DNA of 64,000 nt, taken from contig NC_056739.1 of NCBI RefSeq assembly GCF_019279795.1, positions 12,910,968-12,974,967 of the forward strand, given 5' to 3'. Of this stretch, positions 40,377-50,929 are shown piece after piece; within the stretch, counting starts at the first letter, position 1, and each line of letters opens with the position of its first letter. The stretch comes from Protopterus annectens (Eukaryota > Chordata > Ceratodontiformes > Protopteridae). The position numbers and the translations under genes were made by a program. Below the pieces are notes generated by a model, which worked only from the letters and a program-made list of their open reading frames with translations, did not search any database and was not told where the DNA came from.

Positions 40377-42350
40377 CTAACGGAACAGACTCTTGAGAAC
40401 AGTGGAACCAAAGTTAGCTCTATGCCTAGAAGCTAAATCCAACTTATAATGTGAAATTAAAGTGTGAGGAGTAGCCCAAGTAGCCGCTGCACAGATGGTG
40501 TCAATAGGCAGTCTGTCTTGGAAGGCTATAGAAGTAGCCAAAGCTCTGGTGGAATGGGCTTTAGGTTTGTTAGGCAGCTTTTGGTGTCTTATTTCATAGA
40601 CAATGGAAATAAGAGATGTTAGCCATCTAGATAGTGATACCTTGGAAACAGAAAGTCCCTTTCTGCCTTCTGCATAAGAGACAAACAGCTGGTCAGATTT
40701 TCTGAATTGTTTGGTTCTATCCAAATAGTACCTTAACTGACGATGAACATCTAGCCAATGCAATTTTTGTTCAGACCTATTAGAATATTCTGGAAAAAAC
40801 ACAGGGAGGTCAATGCTTTGATTTAGGTTAGACGCCGAGGCTATTTTAGGTAAAAAGGACAGGTTGGTTCGTAAGGATACCCTGTCCTTATGGAACAACA
40901 GATAAGGAGGTCGACAGCTGAGTGCATGAAGTTCTGAAACTCTTCTAGCTGAAGTAATAGCTACCAGAAAGAGAGTCTTCCATGATAACAGTTTTAAAGA
41001 ACAGGAAGCTGCAGGTTCGAAAGGGGGGAGAATTAAGGAACTGAGAACTACATTTAGGTCCCAAGGAGGAGGAGGATTTCTTATAGGAGGTCTGAGTAGA
41101 AAAACTCCCTTCAAAAAGGCTTTGCAAAGCTTGTGGGACATTATGGCAGACTCTGAAATGCCCACATGAAAGTTAGAAATAGCTGCCAATTGAACTTTAA
41201 GAGTAGAAGGAGATGAACCTGCATGGAAGAGTTCAGCTAGAAAATCAAGGACTATTTGGATGGAAGCCGTGAAAGGATCTATGTCCTTTCCTTGAGCCCA
41301 ATAGGCGAAACATTTCCACTTACTCAGATAAATCTTTCGAGTGGAAGATTTATGGGAAGCTATCAAAATATCTCGAACAGAGTGAGATATTTGAGGAAGC
41401 CTGGCTAAGGTTGGAATTGGAGGAACCAAGCAGTGAGGTTCAGAGAGGGGAGGGAGCGATGAAACTGACCCGATTGGTGGATCAAAAGATCTGGAACTAG
41501 GTCCAGATGCCAAGGTTGCTCCAACAGAAATTGATGTAGAAAGGGGAACCAAACCTGTCGAGGCCAGTAAGGAGCAATGAGGATCAAGGAGGCCTTCTGA
41601 GCGATAGCTTTCTGTATCACTTGAGAGATTAGTGGGAAGGGAGGAAATGCATACAGAAGTCCCCGGGGCCAAACTTGGACTAGAGCGTCTCTGCTGGGCT
41701 GGCCTGGTAACGGGAATAGGGTGAAATAATCTCTGCACTTGCTGTTTTGGGGAGTAGCAAAAAGGTCGCAGCAAGGCTGACCCCACTTGAGAAAAATTTC
41801 TCTCACAACAGAGTCTTTCAGAGACCACTCGTGAGGCATGAGGATAGCTCTGCTCAACTTGTCCGCGATTTGATTGGATTTCCCGGGGATGTGCGTTGCT
41901 ATCAGAAACCGCTGAGAAGAAATTGCCCATTGCCACAGTCTGAATGCTTCTCGACATAGGGGATAGGACCTGGTTCCGCCTTGTTTGTTGATATACCACA
42001 CTACAGACATATTGTCCGTCTGGATTGCTATCGTTCCCAAGGGAAGAGAGTCTTGAAGGGCTTGCAACGCTAAAAGCACTGTTCTCATCTCTAGAACATT
42101 TATGTGCAAGTGGCATTCGTCTGGTTGCCATGTGCCCTGGACAGTTCTGCCCTGATAATGCCCCCCCCACCCGATCAGGGAGGCGTCCGTTGTCAGAGTA
42201 GCAACCGGAGGGGAAGGAACAAAGGGTCTTCCCAAGAAGAGCTGAGGAGAAGACATCCACCACAGAAGATGATTCCTGCATGTTTGCGTAATCATAATGG
42301 TGTGGGACATCGGAAGTTGCTGGTATGACCATTGTGTGAAGAGCATCCAT
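40377..42350 (-). CDS. D6 tyrosine recombinase, open frame
   Basis: The open frame ends at 40377. The YR proper is its last 370 or so residues (from about 41500). It has SAM-like domain RKIYLSKWKCFAYWAQGK and STLKVQLAAISNFH; first catalytic Arg in TSARRVSELH; HxxR box KAHSTRALATS; nucleophile TLISHYKLD. The upstream 280 residues are the RNase H region read in another frame, so the true start is unknown. Translation probably begins near 41600 or by reinitiation or frameshift. The overlap with the RT-RNase H frame of up to 945 nt is typical of DIRS. Catalytically complete as far as can be read. Confidence 0.85.
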   Translation of the reverse strand: MDALHTMVIPATSDVPHHYDYANMQESSSVVDVFSSALLGKTLCSFPSGCYSDNGRLPDRVGGALSGQNCPGHMATRRMPLAHKCSRDENSAFSVASPSRLSSLGNDSNPDGQYVCSVVYQQTRRNQVLSPMSRSIQTVAMGNFFSAVSDSNAHPREIQSNRGQVEQSYPHASRVVSERLCCERNFSQVGSALLRPFCYSPKQQVQRLFHPIPVTRPAQQRRSSPSLAPGTSVCISSLPTNLSSDTESYRSEGLLDPHCSLLASTGLVPLSTSISVGATLASGPSSRSFDPPIGSVSSLPPLSEPHCLVPPIPTLARLPQISHSVRDILIASHKSSTRKIYLSKWKCFAYWAQGKDIDPFTASIQIVLDFLAELFHAGSSPSTLKVQLAAISNFHVGISESAIMSHKLCKAFLKGVFLLRPPIRNPPPPWDLNVVLSSLILPPFEPAASCSLKLLSWKTLFLVAITSARRVSELHALSCRPPYLLFHKDRVSLRTNLSFLPKIASASNLNQSIDLPVFFPEYSNRSEQKLHWLDVHRQLRYYLDRTKQFRKSDQLFVSYAEGRKGLSVSKVSLSRWLTSLISIVYEIRHQKLPNKPKAHSTRALATSIAFQDRLPIDTICAAATWATPHTLISHYKLDLASRHRANFGSTVLKSLFR

Positions 42351-43215
42351 TGAAGGATTCTCATGTGGAATCTGGCTAATGGAAGCAGAGGTATGGCAGC
42401 CGCCATAATCCCCAATACTTTCAGAACTAACCTGGCTTTGACTCTGTTGCTGCTGAAGAGGAGCGAGACCAGTTTGTGTATGTCTGTTATTCTCTGATCT
42501 GTTAGTCTCGAGACATGTTGACTGTGTCTAGATTTGCGCCTATGAAGGTAATAGTGCGACAAAGGCGACAAAACAGACTTTTCGCAATTTATTGAAATGC
42601 CTAAGTTTTGACAAATGCGAAAGGTGTAGTCCCTGGCCATTAGAAGAAGATGCTTGGTGGGAGCTGTGAGGAGCCAGTCGTCCAAATATGGAAACACCTG
42701 GAATCCTTGACGTCTCAGGTGAGAAGCTACCACTGCCATGCATTTGGTAAACACCGGGGCAGTGGTGAGACCAAAGGGCAGGGCCCTGAATTGAAAATGA
42801 CTGGTTCCCAGCCTGAAGCGGAGGAACCTTCTGGAGCGTCTGTTCATTTTTGTGATAGTACGCATCCTGAAGGTCTATAGAGCACATCCAGTTTTCCTTT
42901 CCCAATAGGGGAAGGATGGACTGTAGCGTGACCATCCGAAATCTTGTTTTCTTGACCGACTTGTTCAAGATACTGAGATCCAAAATTGGTCTCCAGTCCC
43001 CTGTTTTCTTTGGAACTAAAAAGAACCTGGAGTAGATTCCGGATCCTTGCTGGTCTGCTGGAACTGGCTGAATTGCTCTTTTTGCAAGCAGCTTTGAAAT
43101 TTCCAAAGCTGCAAGATCCCTTTGAGCGGGTGGAACATCTGGAAGGGATTTTTTGATCGGTTTGGAATGCGAACGAAGGGAATGGAATAGCCTTGAAATG
43201 ATGGACTGTACCCAC
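41405..43215 (-). pseudogene. D6 reverse transcriptase-RNase H
   Basis: 42540-43106 holds the RT fingers (FFLVPKKTGDWRPILDLSIL) and SIDLQDAYYH, then a small deletion near 42850 shifts the frame. 41405-42865 continues with FRLGTSHFQFRALPFGLTTAP, YLDDWLLTAP (intact), connection, RNase H (TLTTDASLIGWGGHY; NVLEMRTVLLALQALQ; QTDNMSVVWYINKQGG; HIPGKSNQIADKLSR) and a C-terminal CCDLFATPQN extension. Apart from that one frameshift the protein is complete. It lies between gag and YR and overlaps both. Confidence 0.9.
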
Positions 43216-43320
43216 TTGTCTTGAGTTAGGGATAGTCAGGCTTCTGGGTACAGTGACAATCTTCCCCGACTGCCTCCGAAGGTGGACAGTCGGGCAACAC
43301 CTCAGGGATGCTGAAAGGGC

Positions 43321-45566
43321 TTATCGGAAAAGGTTTCTCGATTGCCCTGGTTCTCGGACCCCCTCTGCCTCTGGGCGGCGTCTACCATTATTGTTCCCTC
43401 CTCTGCCTCTGGAGGGGAACCGACTCCGTGCGTCAGGCAAATTCCCTTGAGATTGTTTGCGGAACCACATTTTCCCACTTTTCTGGCCTTTGGGGTAAGG
43501 TCTAGAAGGAGTAGAAAAACGGACTCCGACGGCAGATAGAGTTTTGCCATCCGTCTCGCACCTCGTCAAGGTTTCTTTCACTTGAGGACCAAAGAGAGAT
43601 GATCCATCAAACAGGGAATTAGTGAAAGACGTTTTAAAGGGGTCTGCAAAATTGCATAGTCGCATCCAGGCATGCCGGCGTAAGGCAACACCTGTCCCTG
43701 GCTCTACTCGCTCCATCAGCCGCATATGAAAGGAGGCGCATGGAGGAGTTAGCTATCGAATTCAGGGTAGTCAGCTGGGTGTTCATTTTGTCCTGAAAAT
43801 CTGCAGCTGTAGGATCCTTCAACATCTCACTCGCTTCCTTGATCAAGTCTCTCTGGAGACGGGTGAAATGGCATAGGTAGTACAGCGAACGCATTGCAAA
43901 GGTCGCTGACGAAAACATCCGCTTCCCATACCTGTCCATAGACCTAGATTCTTTGTTAGGGGGATGAACAGGCACTGAAGGATCAGCTAGTTCCTTCTTG
44001 GTGGCAGCAGCTACCACCATAGCATCCACAGTAACACCTTTGGTCAGAAATTGTTTGTCAGTTGGTGCTGTTATAAATTTTGAAGGTCTCCTGGGGGTAG
44101 GGTCCACTGAGTCAGGAGCCGTCCAGGCCTTCTTTGCCACCACCTGCATGAGGGGATCAAAGGGGGGGGACACCCAGGAGGTGGAAGGGCGAGAGCCAAA
44201 TGCCTCAAGATACACAGATTCATCCTCCGAAGGGTTGAGGGCTGGCCAATTTCCCCTCTGTTTCAGGATCTCTAGAATGTCCGCAAAGGAGACATCTTCA
44301 GAAGGGGAACGGGGGGAACCCTCTGAATCCTCTAAATCTGTGTCAGAGGTGACAGACTCAGGTGAGTCTATGTGCTTCCTCTTACACTGTCTCTTCCTAG
44401 GGGGCTCCCCTGCCAATTCAGGGGAGGCCTCGGAAGAGGATGAGATCCCCATAGGGGATTCTTGAGGAGCTGGCTCTCTGCGGTCTGGGATGAGGGAGTG
44501 AGTAGACATAACCTGAGGCACCGAAGAGGGAGGGACGGACGGAGCCGACTGTGGAGTTGAACAAGGTTCCAACACTCTCCGCATGACCTCGAACGCACCC
44601 CTGTCAGGCAGAGCCAGAGGTCCCCGCTCCGAGAAGCTGAGAACCTCCCTCGGCACCGACAGAGATGGCTCCGAGGCCGATGTCGGAGCCGAACTCACCA
44701 GCGCCGAAGCACCGAGAGGGAGAGGGGGGTCGGGCAAGGGTCCGATGCCACTCACCCCCACGGAGCCGACGAGGGAAGTCCGGCACCGAGATTCTTCAAA
44801 AGAAGAAATCGGAGCCGACGACGGAGCCGAAGACAAATGTATCGGCTCCGACGCTACCACAGTCTCGGTTCCGAGCGCCCGGCTGCGAGCTCAAAGGAGT
44901 CGGAGGAGGAATATTTAGAGGAATAGGTTGAGGCATCGACTGATGAGTCGGGCTCTGAAGCATTTGGGCCAGTGCCTCGGACTTTAGAAGTCGACTCACT
45001 ACCCTCTGGAGGTCATGATCCGAGAGTCTCGATGACCTGGAGGAGTGATATCTGCGGCTCCGTTCAGACAGCAAGGGAGACGCTGGAGCTGAATGAACGG
45101 AGCCAAGGGATGGTGACCTCGACCTCTTTCTAGATGTCGGCTCCGATGGTCTGATCGGAGCCGACCCAGGAATCTCCAATACCTCGGCTCCAGCCGGAGC
45201 CGAGGGAACCACAGAAACTGTAGTCAAAGACTCATCGGCTCCAGCCGGAGCCGATGTAGCAGTAGGCTTCGAAGCCTTAGGCCTCGACTCAGAAACTGGA
45301 GTCGAGGTCTTAGAAGCCTTGGAAGGTTTTCCCGATGAAGCAGTTAGGGAACCTTCAGGCTTGAGCAAACCCCTTAGGATGAGTTTGTTCTTTCTTTCCT
45401 GCAGGACTCTGGGGCTGAAGCCATGGCATACAGCACAAGAGTCCTGCAGGTGTAAAGGTCCCAGGCAGTACACACAAGAAGTGTGACCGTCTGTCAGAGA
45501 CATTTTCTGACAGCACGAGTCACACTTCTTGAAGCCTGAGACCTTTGAATCCTTGGACATTTTCAA
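43321..45566 (-). pseudogene. D6 gag-like ORF1
   Basis: It starts at 45566 (MKMSKDSKVSGFKKCDSC) with Cys/His cluster CDSCCQK...HTSCVYCLG...CAVCHGF. The linker (44796-45400) is Ser/Pro/Ala-rich and carries thirteen GGCTCC or GGAGCC hexamers at 44648-45252, in at least two codon phases (SEP and GA readings). The second frame (43634-44860) has the acidic block SDTDLEDSEGSPRSP, the conserved MDRYGKRMFSSATFAMRSL helix region and the beginning of the C-terminal domain. The third frame (43321-43725) has DGSSLFGPQVKETLTRCETD and an RGG tail. Confidence 0.85.
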
Positions 45567-45669
45567 GGAACCGAAGTGTAATCACCACACAAAACACACA
45601 CACACCGATTACACTATCAGAAAAAGGTAAATTAACTAAAAGCTAAAGAAATTAGTTATTTATATAAAA

Positions 45670-45790
45670 GAAATCCCTACAAAACACATACACACCACTA
45701 TTAGGGATAGAGGGCCCGAAGGCCTAAGGAAAGAACTTAACAGTTCTTGTGGGAAAGGGGCTGGATAAGGGTAGAAAGGATAATATCCAC
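45670..45790 (-). repeat. D6 leader hairpin array
   Basis: ATCCCTA 45673-45679 with TAGGGAT 45702-45708; GGCC 45713-45716 with GGCC 45721-45724 around CGAA; AAGAAC 45731-45736 with GTTCTT 45743-45748 around TTAACA; GGATAATATCC at 45778-45788. Same position as in the other elements, upstream of gag. Confidence 0.6.
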
Positions 45791-45904
45791 TACACTATAG
45801 CTAAAGAAGAAAAAGTTAAGCTAAAATGGGGTTTAAATAGTTCTTAAGACTGATCTAATACCACTGACCTGAGCCGGTAGAAAAAACAACACCTCGATCG
45901 CTGT

Positions 45905-46067
45905 AGCGGCAAACGAGATCTGAGGTAATTCACGCCTAGCATTGTGGGATATAAGGGGGCCTCGAGCCGGTGGAACCAACTCTCGAGCTTTAGAGTGGCC
46001 GAGTCGGAGCCGAGGTCGGCTCCGAACCCATCCAGCAAGAATGAAGGCGAGATAGACAACTTAACAT
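45905..46067 (-). repeat. D6 left ITR
   Basis: GAGATCTGAGGTAATTCACG, ATTGTGGGATATAAGGGG, then CGGAGCCGAGGTCGGCTCCG at about 46014-46033, ending GACAACTTAACAT. Confidence 0.88.
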
Positions 46068-46790
46068 CTCAATTTTTCATAAACAAAGGTGATACAATTA
46101 GCCAGCCACTTGGCCAAAGTCACTTTAGATACTGGTTTCTCTAATTTTGACTCAAAAAAGGAAACCATCAATTGTTCAGATTTTCATAAATTCTTGATTC
46201 TGTGAAGATAGAAATGTACCTATCTGTGAACATCCATAAAATGCAACATATACTCTTCTTTGTACGAAAAATTAGGAAAGAAAACAGGAAGACTGATAAC
46301 CTGATTGATATTAGATTCTAACACCACCTTTGGTACAAAAAGTAAGGGTCAGCCCACAAGGAAACCCTGTTCTTCTGAAAAATTAGATAAAAAGATTTAC
46401 AGGACAGTGATTGAAGCTCAAACACTTTTCTGGCAGATGTGACAGGAACTAGGAAAAGAGGTTTCCAGGTCAAAAATTTCAGACCAGACCTAGCTGATGG
46501 TTTGAAGGGTTGTTGAGTCAAGGTCTGAACAGCAATATTCAGATCCCATGGATGGGTAGGATTTTTAAATGAAGTCTAAGTAAACAGGTTCTTCTAAGAA
46601 AGGCTTTATAAAGTTTAGAAGAAGTTAAAGTAGAACTATTTATTCCAATGTGAAAACCTGAAATGGCTGCTAATTGTACTCTGATAATGGAGAAGCTGGG
46701 TCCTTCATTGAAAACTGTAGCTAAAAAGTCAAGACCCTTTGGTATCAATGCTGAAAAAGGGTCTATATTCTTTTTGTGGACTCCAAAAAA
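46068..46790 (-). pseudogene. D7 tyrosine recombinase, remaining part
   Basis: Continuation of the D7 YR after D6. It aligns by eye with the D8 YR: Ile/Leu-rich FLSLIF-like segments, TSARKVFELQ at 46318-46521 (first catalytic Arg context) and the N-terminal part at 46539-46820 (NIDPFSALIPKGLDFLATVF; SIIRVQLAAISGFH). It is cut at about 46790 by D8. The RT and gag of D7 are not found on the other side of D8. Confidence 0.75.
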
Positions 46791-46985
46791 AAAAGTTATG
46801 TACTCACCATAACGTTCCATCTGTGCTGCCCATTTTCATTCTTCCTCAATAAACGGGTTCAGATCTGACCTTTGGATCTAATACAGCCACTTTTTCCAGC
46901 TCATGGAATACTGAAACTCTTGGGCTCCACCCTTACCCATAATGCACCAGTCCCCTACCATACCTCAGATCTTGTTTGCTAACCT
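46790..46985 (-). repeat. D8 right ITR
   Basis: Terminal inverted repeat motif as above. The internal pair is AGATCTGACCTTTGGATCT at about 46861-46879. It resembles the solo ITR at 212-409. Confidence 0.85.
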
Positions 46986-47112
46986 ATTAGACTATACAGT
47001 ACTTAGTAAATAACAAAGATATGAAAAAAACAGTATCTGGAGCTCATTTAAAGGAACATTGGTTCCTTTATCATCTTCGATTCCCTCCAGAAGTCAAATT
47101 GGGGGGAGAGGG

Positions 47113-47213
47113 GTTGAGGAAGAATGAAAATAGATGGCACAGATGGAACGGTATGGGGAGTACATAATTCCCTTACCTGATGGTGTCATTTTCATTCATT
47201 CCTCAACAAATGG
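47113..47213 (-). repeat. D8 ICR, bipartite
   Basis: First half TTGAGGAAGAATGAAAATAG to the site GGTATG-GGGAGTA-CATAAT. Second half continues CTTACCTGATGGTGTCATTT up to CTCAACAAATGGG. The left-ITR partner is missing, so only the first half can be checked, against 46790-46850. Confidence 0.75.
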
Positions 47214-47247
47214 GACAGTCTCCAGCTACCTAAATCCCAGGAGGACT

Positions 47248-48360
47248 CTAAGGAAGGATATTCCTAAGCACCACTGAGCTGAAGTTCACTCTTCCCCTAG
47301 AGACCAGATCAAATTTGTAATGAACAATAAAGGTATGAGGATTAGCCCAAGTTGTAGGTACACAAATGTCATCCCAGGAAGATTGGGATAAAAATATAGA
47401 AGAAGTTGCCATAGACCTGGTGGAATGAGCTTTTAAAGGTTTTGGCAAAGACAAGCCCAATTTTTTGTAAAGAAAAGAAATGCAATCAGCTGACCATTTA
47501 GCTAAAGTTACTTTAGTAAGTGGTTTTACCCAATTTTGAAGCCAGAAAGGAAACAAATAATTGGTCTGATTTCCTGAAAATTTTTGTCGTATGCAGATAA
47601 AAATGTAAGTGTTTGTGAACATCAAATAGGTGCAACATATACTCTCCTTTGTTTGTGCAATTTAGAAAGAAAACTGGAAGATTAATAGTTTGATGGATAT
47701 TGGATTCTGACACCAGCTTAGGAAGGAAGGCTGGTTTGGTTCATAAGAATACCTTATCCTTATGAATGGATTCTGACACCAGCTTAGGAAGGAAGGCTGG
47801 TTTGGTTCATAAGAATACCTTATCCTTATGAAAAATCAAATAAGGAGGCTTAGAAGATAGGGCTTGAAGTTCTGAGATTCTTCTAGCAGTGGTAATGGCC
47901 ACTAAAAAGACAGCCTTCCAGGTTAGAAATTTTAGTTCACATTTGGCTGATGGTTCAAAGAGGGACTGGGTCACAGACAGTAAAATCGAATTCATATTTC
48001 ATGGGGAGTAGAATCTTAAAAGGGGATCTAGGAAGAAAAGTTCCTCTTATAAAGGCCTTACAAAGTTTGGAAGAAACTAAAGATGAATTATTTACTCCAA
48101 TGTGAAAATTAGAAATGGCAGAAAGTTGTACTTTAATAGCTGAAGAACTAGCACCTTCATTAAAAAACTGTAGCTAAAACTTGAGAACTTTAGGAACTGG
48201 TGCTGAAAAGTAATCAATGTAATTCTGCTGTGCCAAAACAACAAATCTTTTCCATTTACTTCTGTAAAATTTACTAGGGGAAGCTTTGTGGGAAGATAAA
48301 AGAATGTGGAGAACAGGGGAAGACAGCCTGGGGTGTCTAGCTATCCATCAAATTTAAAAA
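47248..48360 (-). pseudogene. D8 tyrosine recombinase with 66-bp tandem duplication
   Basis: C-terminal ORF 47248-47625 has KAHSTRSMATSS (HxxR) and FIVHYKFD (Tyr). Other frames are 47513-47713 and 47807-47995 with TTARRISELQ (first Arg). 47701-47766 is repeated exactly at 47767-47832, adding 22 codons in frame. The N-terminus near 48200-48300 is eroded. Not functional. Confidence 0.85.
47701..47832 (-). repeat. Perfect 66-bp tandem duplication in D8 YR
   Basis: 47701-47766 and 47767-47832 are identical (both start TGGATTCTGACACCAGC). The unit is 22 codons, so it keeps frame. Confidence 0.9.
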
Positions 48361-48381
48361 GCCATGTGGTCGGTATTAGGC

Positions 48382-49190
48382 CTAAAATTTATGGGTGCAT
48401 CTGTTGGGTGAAACAAGAGGTCCTGAACTGGATCCAAATTCCATGTCAGATGAAGCAGATGAAGCCAAAGAAAGAGGAACTAAATTTGATGAGGCCAAGA
48501 AGGAACAATGAGGATGAATGTGTTCTTCAATCGAGATGCTTTCTGAAGACATTTGGGGATTAGAGGTACTGGAGGAAAGGTGCAGAAGAGACCGGAGGGC
48601 CAATCATGGAGAAGAGCACCTGTTGGTGATTCTACTGGTGGGAGCATCAGAGCAAAGAACCTGCTGCACTTGTTTTTGAGGGCAGATGTAAAGAGGTCAA
48701 AGCAAGGATTGCCCCATCAACACAAAATCTTTTTTGTCACTTTCATATCGGGTGACCACTTGTGAGGCATTAGGAAGGACTTGCTTAAATTGTCAGCTAT
48801 CACGTTGGATTTCCCAGGAATGTGCATTGCTATCAGAAATTAACTGGATGAGGAGATCACCCATTGCCACACTCTCAAAGCTTCTTGGTACAGGGGGTAA
48901 GATTTGGTTTCTCCTTGTTTGCTGATGTAACAGGCCACTGACATATTGCCCATCTGAATTGCAATAGTTCCGGAAAGGAGAGTGTCTTGGAAGGCCTGCA
49001 ATTCTAGGAGGACAGCTATAATTTCTAGGACACTGATATCCAAATTGGCCTCTTTGGGGGACCATGCATCATGGAGTGTTTTTCCCAAAAAGTGCCCCCC
49101 ACCCGATATGGGAAGCATCCATGATAACTACCGCCTTCGGTTGAAAGACAGTGAAGGGGTGACCTTGCATTATCTGATCAGAGTAAATCC
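48382..49190 (-). pseudogene. D8 RNase H region
   Basis: 48840-49118 reads DISVLEIIAVLLELQAFQD and QMGNMSVACYISKQGETK, the RNase H middle with the usual SDN changed to MGN. The HIPG...KLS segment near 48770-48830 and the CCxLF segment near 48700 are visible only in shifted frames. Confidence 0.75.
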
Positions 49191-49224
49191 ACCAAAGGAA
49201 GTAATTTTTGCATGCCTGAGTTAC

Positions 49225-49790
49225 TTAACTTTGGGAGGACAAAGGCTGGTGAAGAACAGACCATTGAGTCACTAGGGTCCACTGAAGAATTCTCATGTGG
49301 TATCTTGCTAACAGAAACAAAACTATCTCAGCAGACATTGACCCCAGTGCTTGAAGAATCAATACAGCTGAAAGAGAGGAATTCTGGATGATCTTTTGAC
49401 TTGGAATTGTATGTATTGTACCCTTGGTAAAGGAAGGAAGCCTGTCAAGGAAACTGTGTTGAACAATGCTCTGATGAACTCCAGTGTTTGAGGTGGTTCT
49501 AGCTGAGATTTGTTGTGACTGATAATAATTAATAGGTGACAGTATAACTGGAGTACATAATCTTGTGCTTTGATGAGAAGATTCCTGGTCAGAGGGGTTA
49601 TGAGCCAGTCTTCTAAGTAAGGATACACCTGGAATCCTTGCAGTCTCAAGTGAGCTGCTACTACTGCCATGCATGTGGTGAACACCCTGGGTGCTATGGT
49701 GAGACAAAATGGCAGAGCTCTGAAATAGTAGTGACTGGCTCTTAGATGGAAACATAGGCATCTTCTGGATCATCTGTTCATTTAGGTTCA
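49225..49790 (-). pseudogene. D8 RT, C-terminal palm and connection
   Basis: Frames 49225-49791 and 49359-49685 contain VFTTCMAVVAAHLRLQGFQV and YLEDWLITPL, where the second position of the YxDD box is Glu in place of Asp. It is separated from the RT N-terminal part by a LINE fragment (49791-50540). Confidence 0.8.
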
Positions 49791-50540
49791 TGGGTTCATA
49801 GGTTGGTACTAGGCTATCAGCCCTAGGACCTATACAAGCCTAGCCATAACAATTCCCTGGCTATTTCTACCCACACTATTTACTTCCCTGAACCCCTGCC
49901 TAGCAGGGCAACTGAAGTGATCCCCGGGGTGAATTTCCTTTCTCCCATCCAATCATCAAGGTTCCTTTTGAAGAGGGCCAAAGAGGCACTCTGCTTGATA
50001 TGTATCGGCAATCTATTCCAGAGTCTGGGGAGTCTCTGGGTCAGGAACCTATCCCTCCAGCATGTTTTGTTTATTGTGATGACAAAGTTTAGATCCCTGG
50101 AGCGTGTGGCTCTGAGGGATTGGGATTTCTTTAAGTGTAGCATGTCCAACAGCTCTGGGATTGACATGGCTTTGTATGTTAAGCAGAGATCACCTCTGAG
50201 TAGACGATATGCGACAGAGTATAGCTGGAGTTTTTTAAGGCGGTCAGTGTAGGGCATCTGCCTTAGGCCTGTAATTCTTTTAGTGAGGTATTTCTGCGGC
50301 CTTTCCAGTTGTTGCAGATGTCTTGAAAGGTACATACCAAATGGGTAATTGAATTCTATAATGGGTCTAATGAGGGATGAGTACAGTGGGACAATGACCT
50401 CCTTTTTTCTGGATGAAAAGCCCTTAGTGATGAGGTGTGCCACATAGAAGGATTTACTGACTGTTGTGGCGATGTTGTTATCGAAGGTGAGACCACTGTC
50501 CACCTGTGGCCCTAAGCCTCTTATCACACTTTCAGTGTAT
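49791..50540 (-). mobile_element. 5'-truncated CR1-type LINE fragment in D8 RT
   Basis: The open frame 49880-50557 encodes the ORF2 C-terminus and matches 22775-23416 of the plus-strand LINE (LITKGFSSRKKEVIVPLYSS; RHLQQLERPQKYLTKRITGL). The 3' end carries the GGTTCATAGGTT-type short repeats at 49791-49815. D8 is continuous on both sides, so this is an ordinary truncated insertion. The frame is open over the whole fragment. Confidence 0.88.
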
Positions 50541-50900
50541 GATATGATAGTACACATCCTGAAAATCTACTGGGCACATCCAGTCATCCTTGTGCAGAAA
50601 CAGCAGAATGGACTGAACCATGACCGTCCAGAACTTGGTGTATGGAAATGAACAGTTCAGACTGCGGAGATCCAAAATTTGTCTCCAGCCCCCTGTTTCT
50701 TTGGCACTAAAAAGAATCTTGAGTAAATTCCGAACTCTTTCTGGTCTGGGAGCACCTCTTGGATGACTCTCTTTTTCTAGCAGCTTTTCTTATTTCTAGT
50801 GCTGCTGCTTTCCTCTGACTGGGTGGAACATCGGGAATTTTGTTTACTGTTAAGGGGATAGGGAAAAGATATTATATAACCTCTAGAAATAATTCTCTGC
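50541..50900 (-). pseudogene. D8 RT N-terminal part
   Basis: Sequence homologous to D6 RT fingers (GTCTCCAGCCCCCTGTTTCT; the start of motif A near 50545-50590), in broken frames. It ends at a segment homologous to the start of the RT ORF in D1. Confidence 0.7.
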
Positions 50901-50929
50901 ACCCATGAATCTTTTGTAATCTATAGCCA

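Larger units (their letters stand above)
39842..46067 (-). mobile_element. DIRS element D6, the best preserved copy
   Basis: Right end ATAGAAGTTATG, left end GACAACTTAACAT. D7 flanks GGCAAA and CTCAATTTTTC align without duplication to the D8 paralogue near 47450-47465. YR is open with all catalytic residues; the RT-RNase H ORF is open from motif A onward with YLDDWLL. Gag carries two to three frameshifts. Probably the youngest or least decayed DIRS here. Confidence 0.92.

Noticed and set aside
41500-42350. The first 280 codons of the 657-codon frame in D6 as a separate protein
   Set aside because: They overlap the RNase H frame, which has all conserved motifs; this part shows no conserved pattern of its own.
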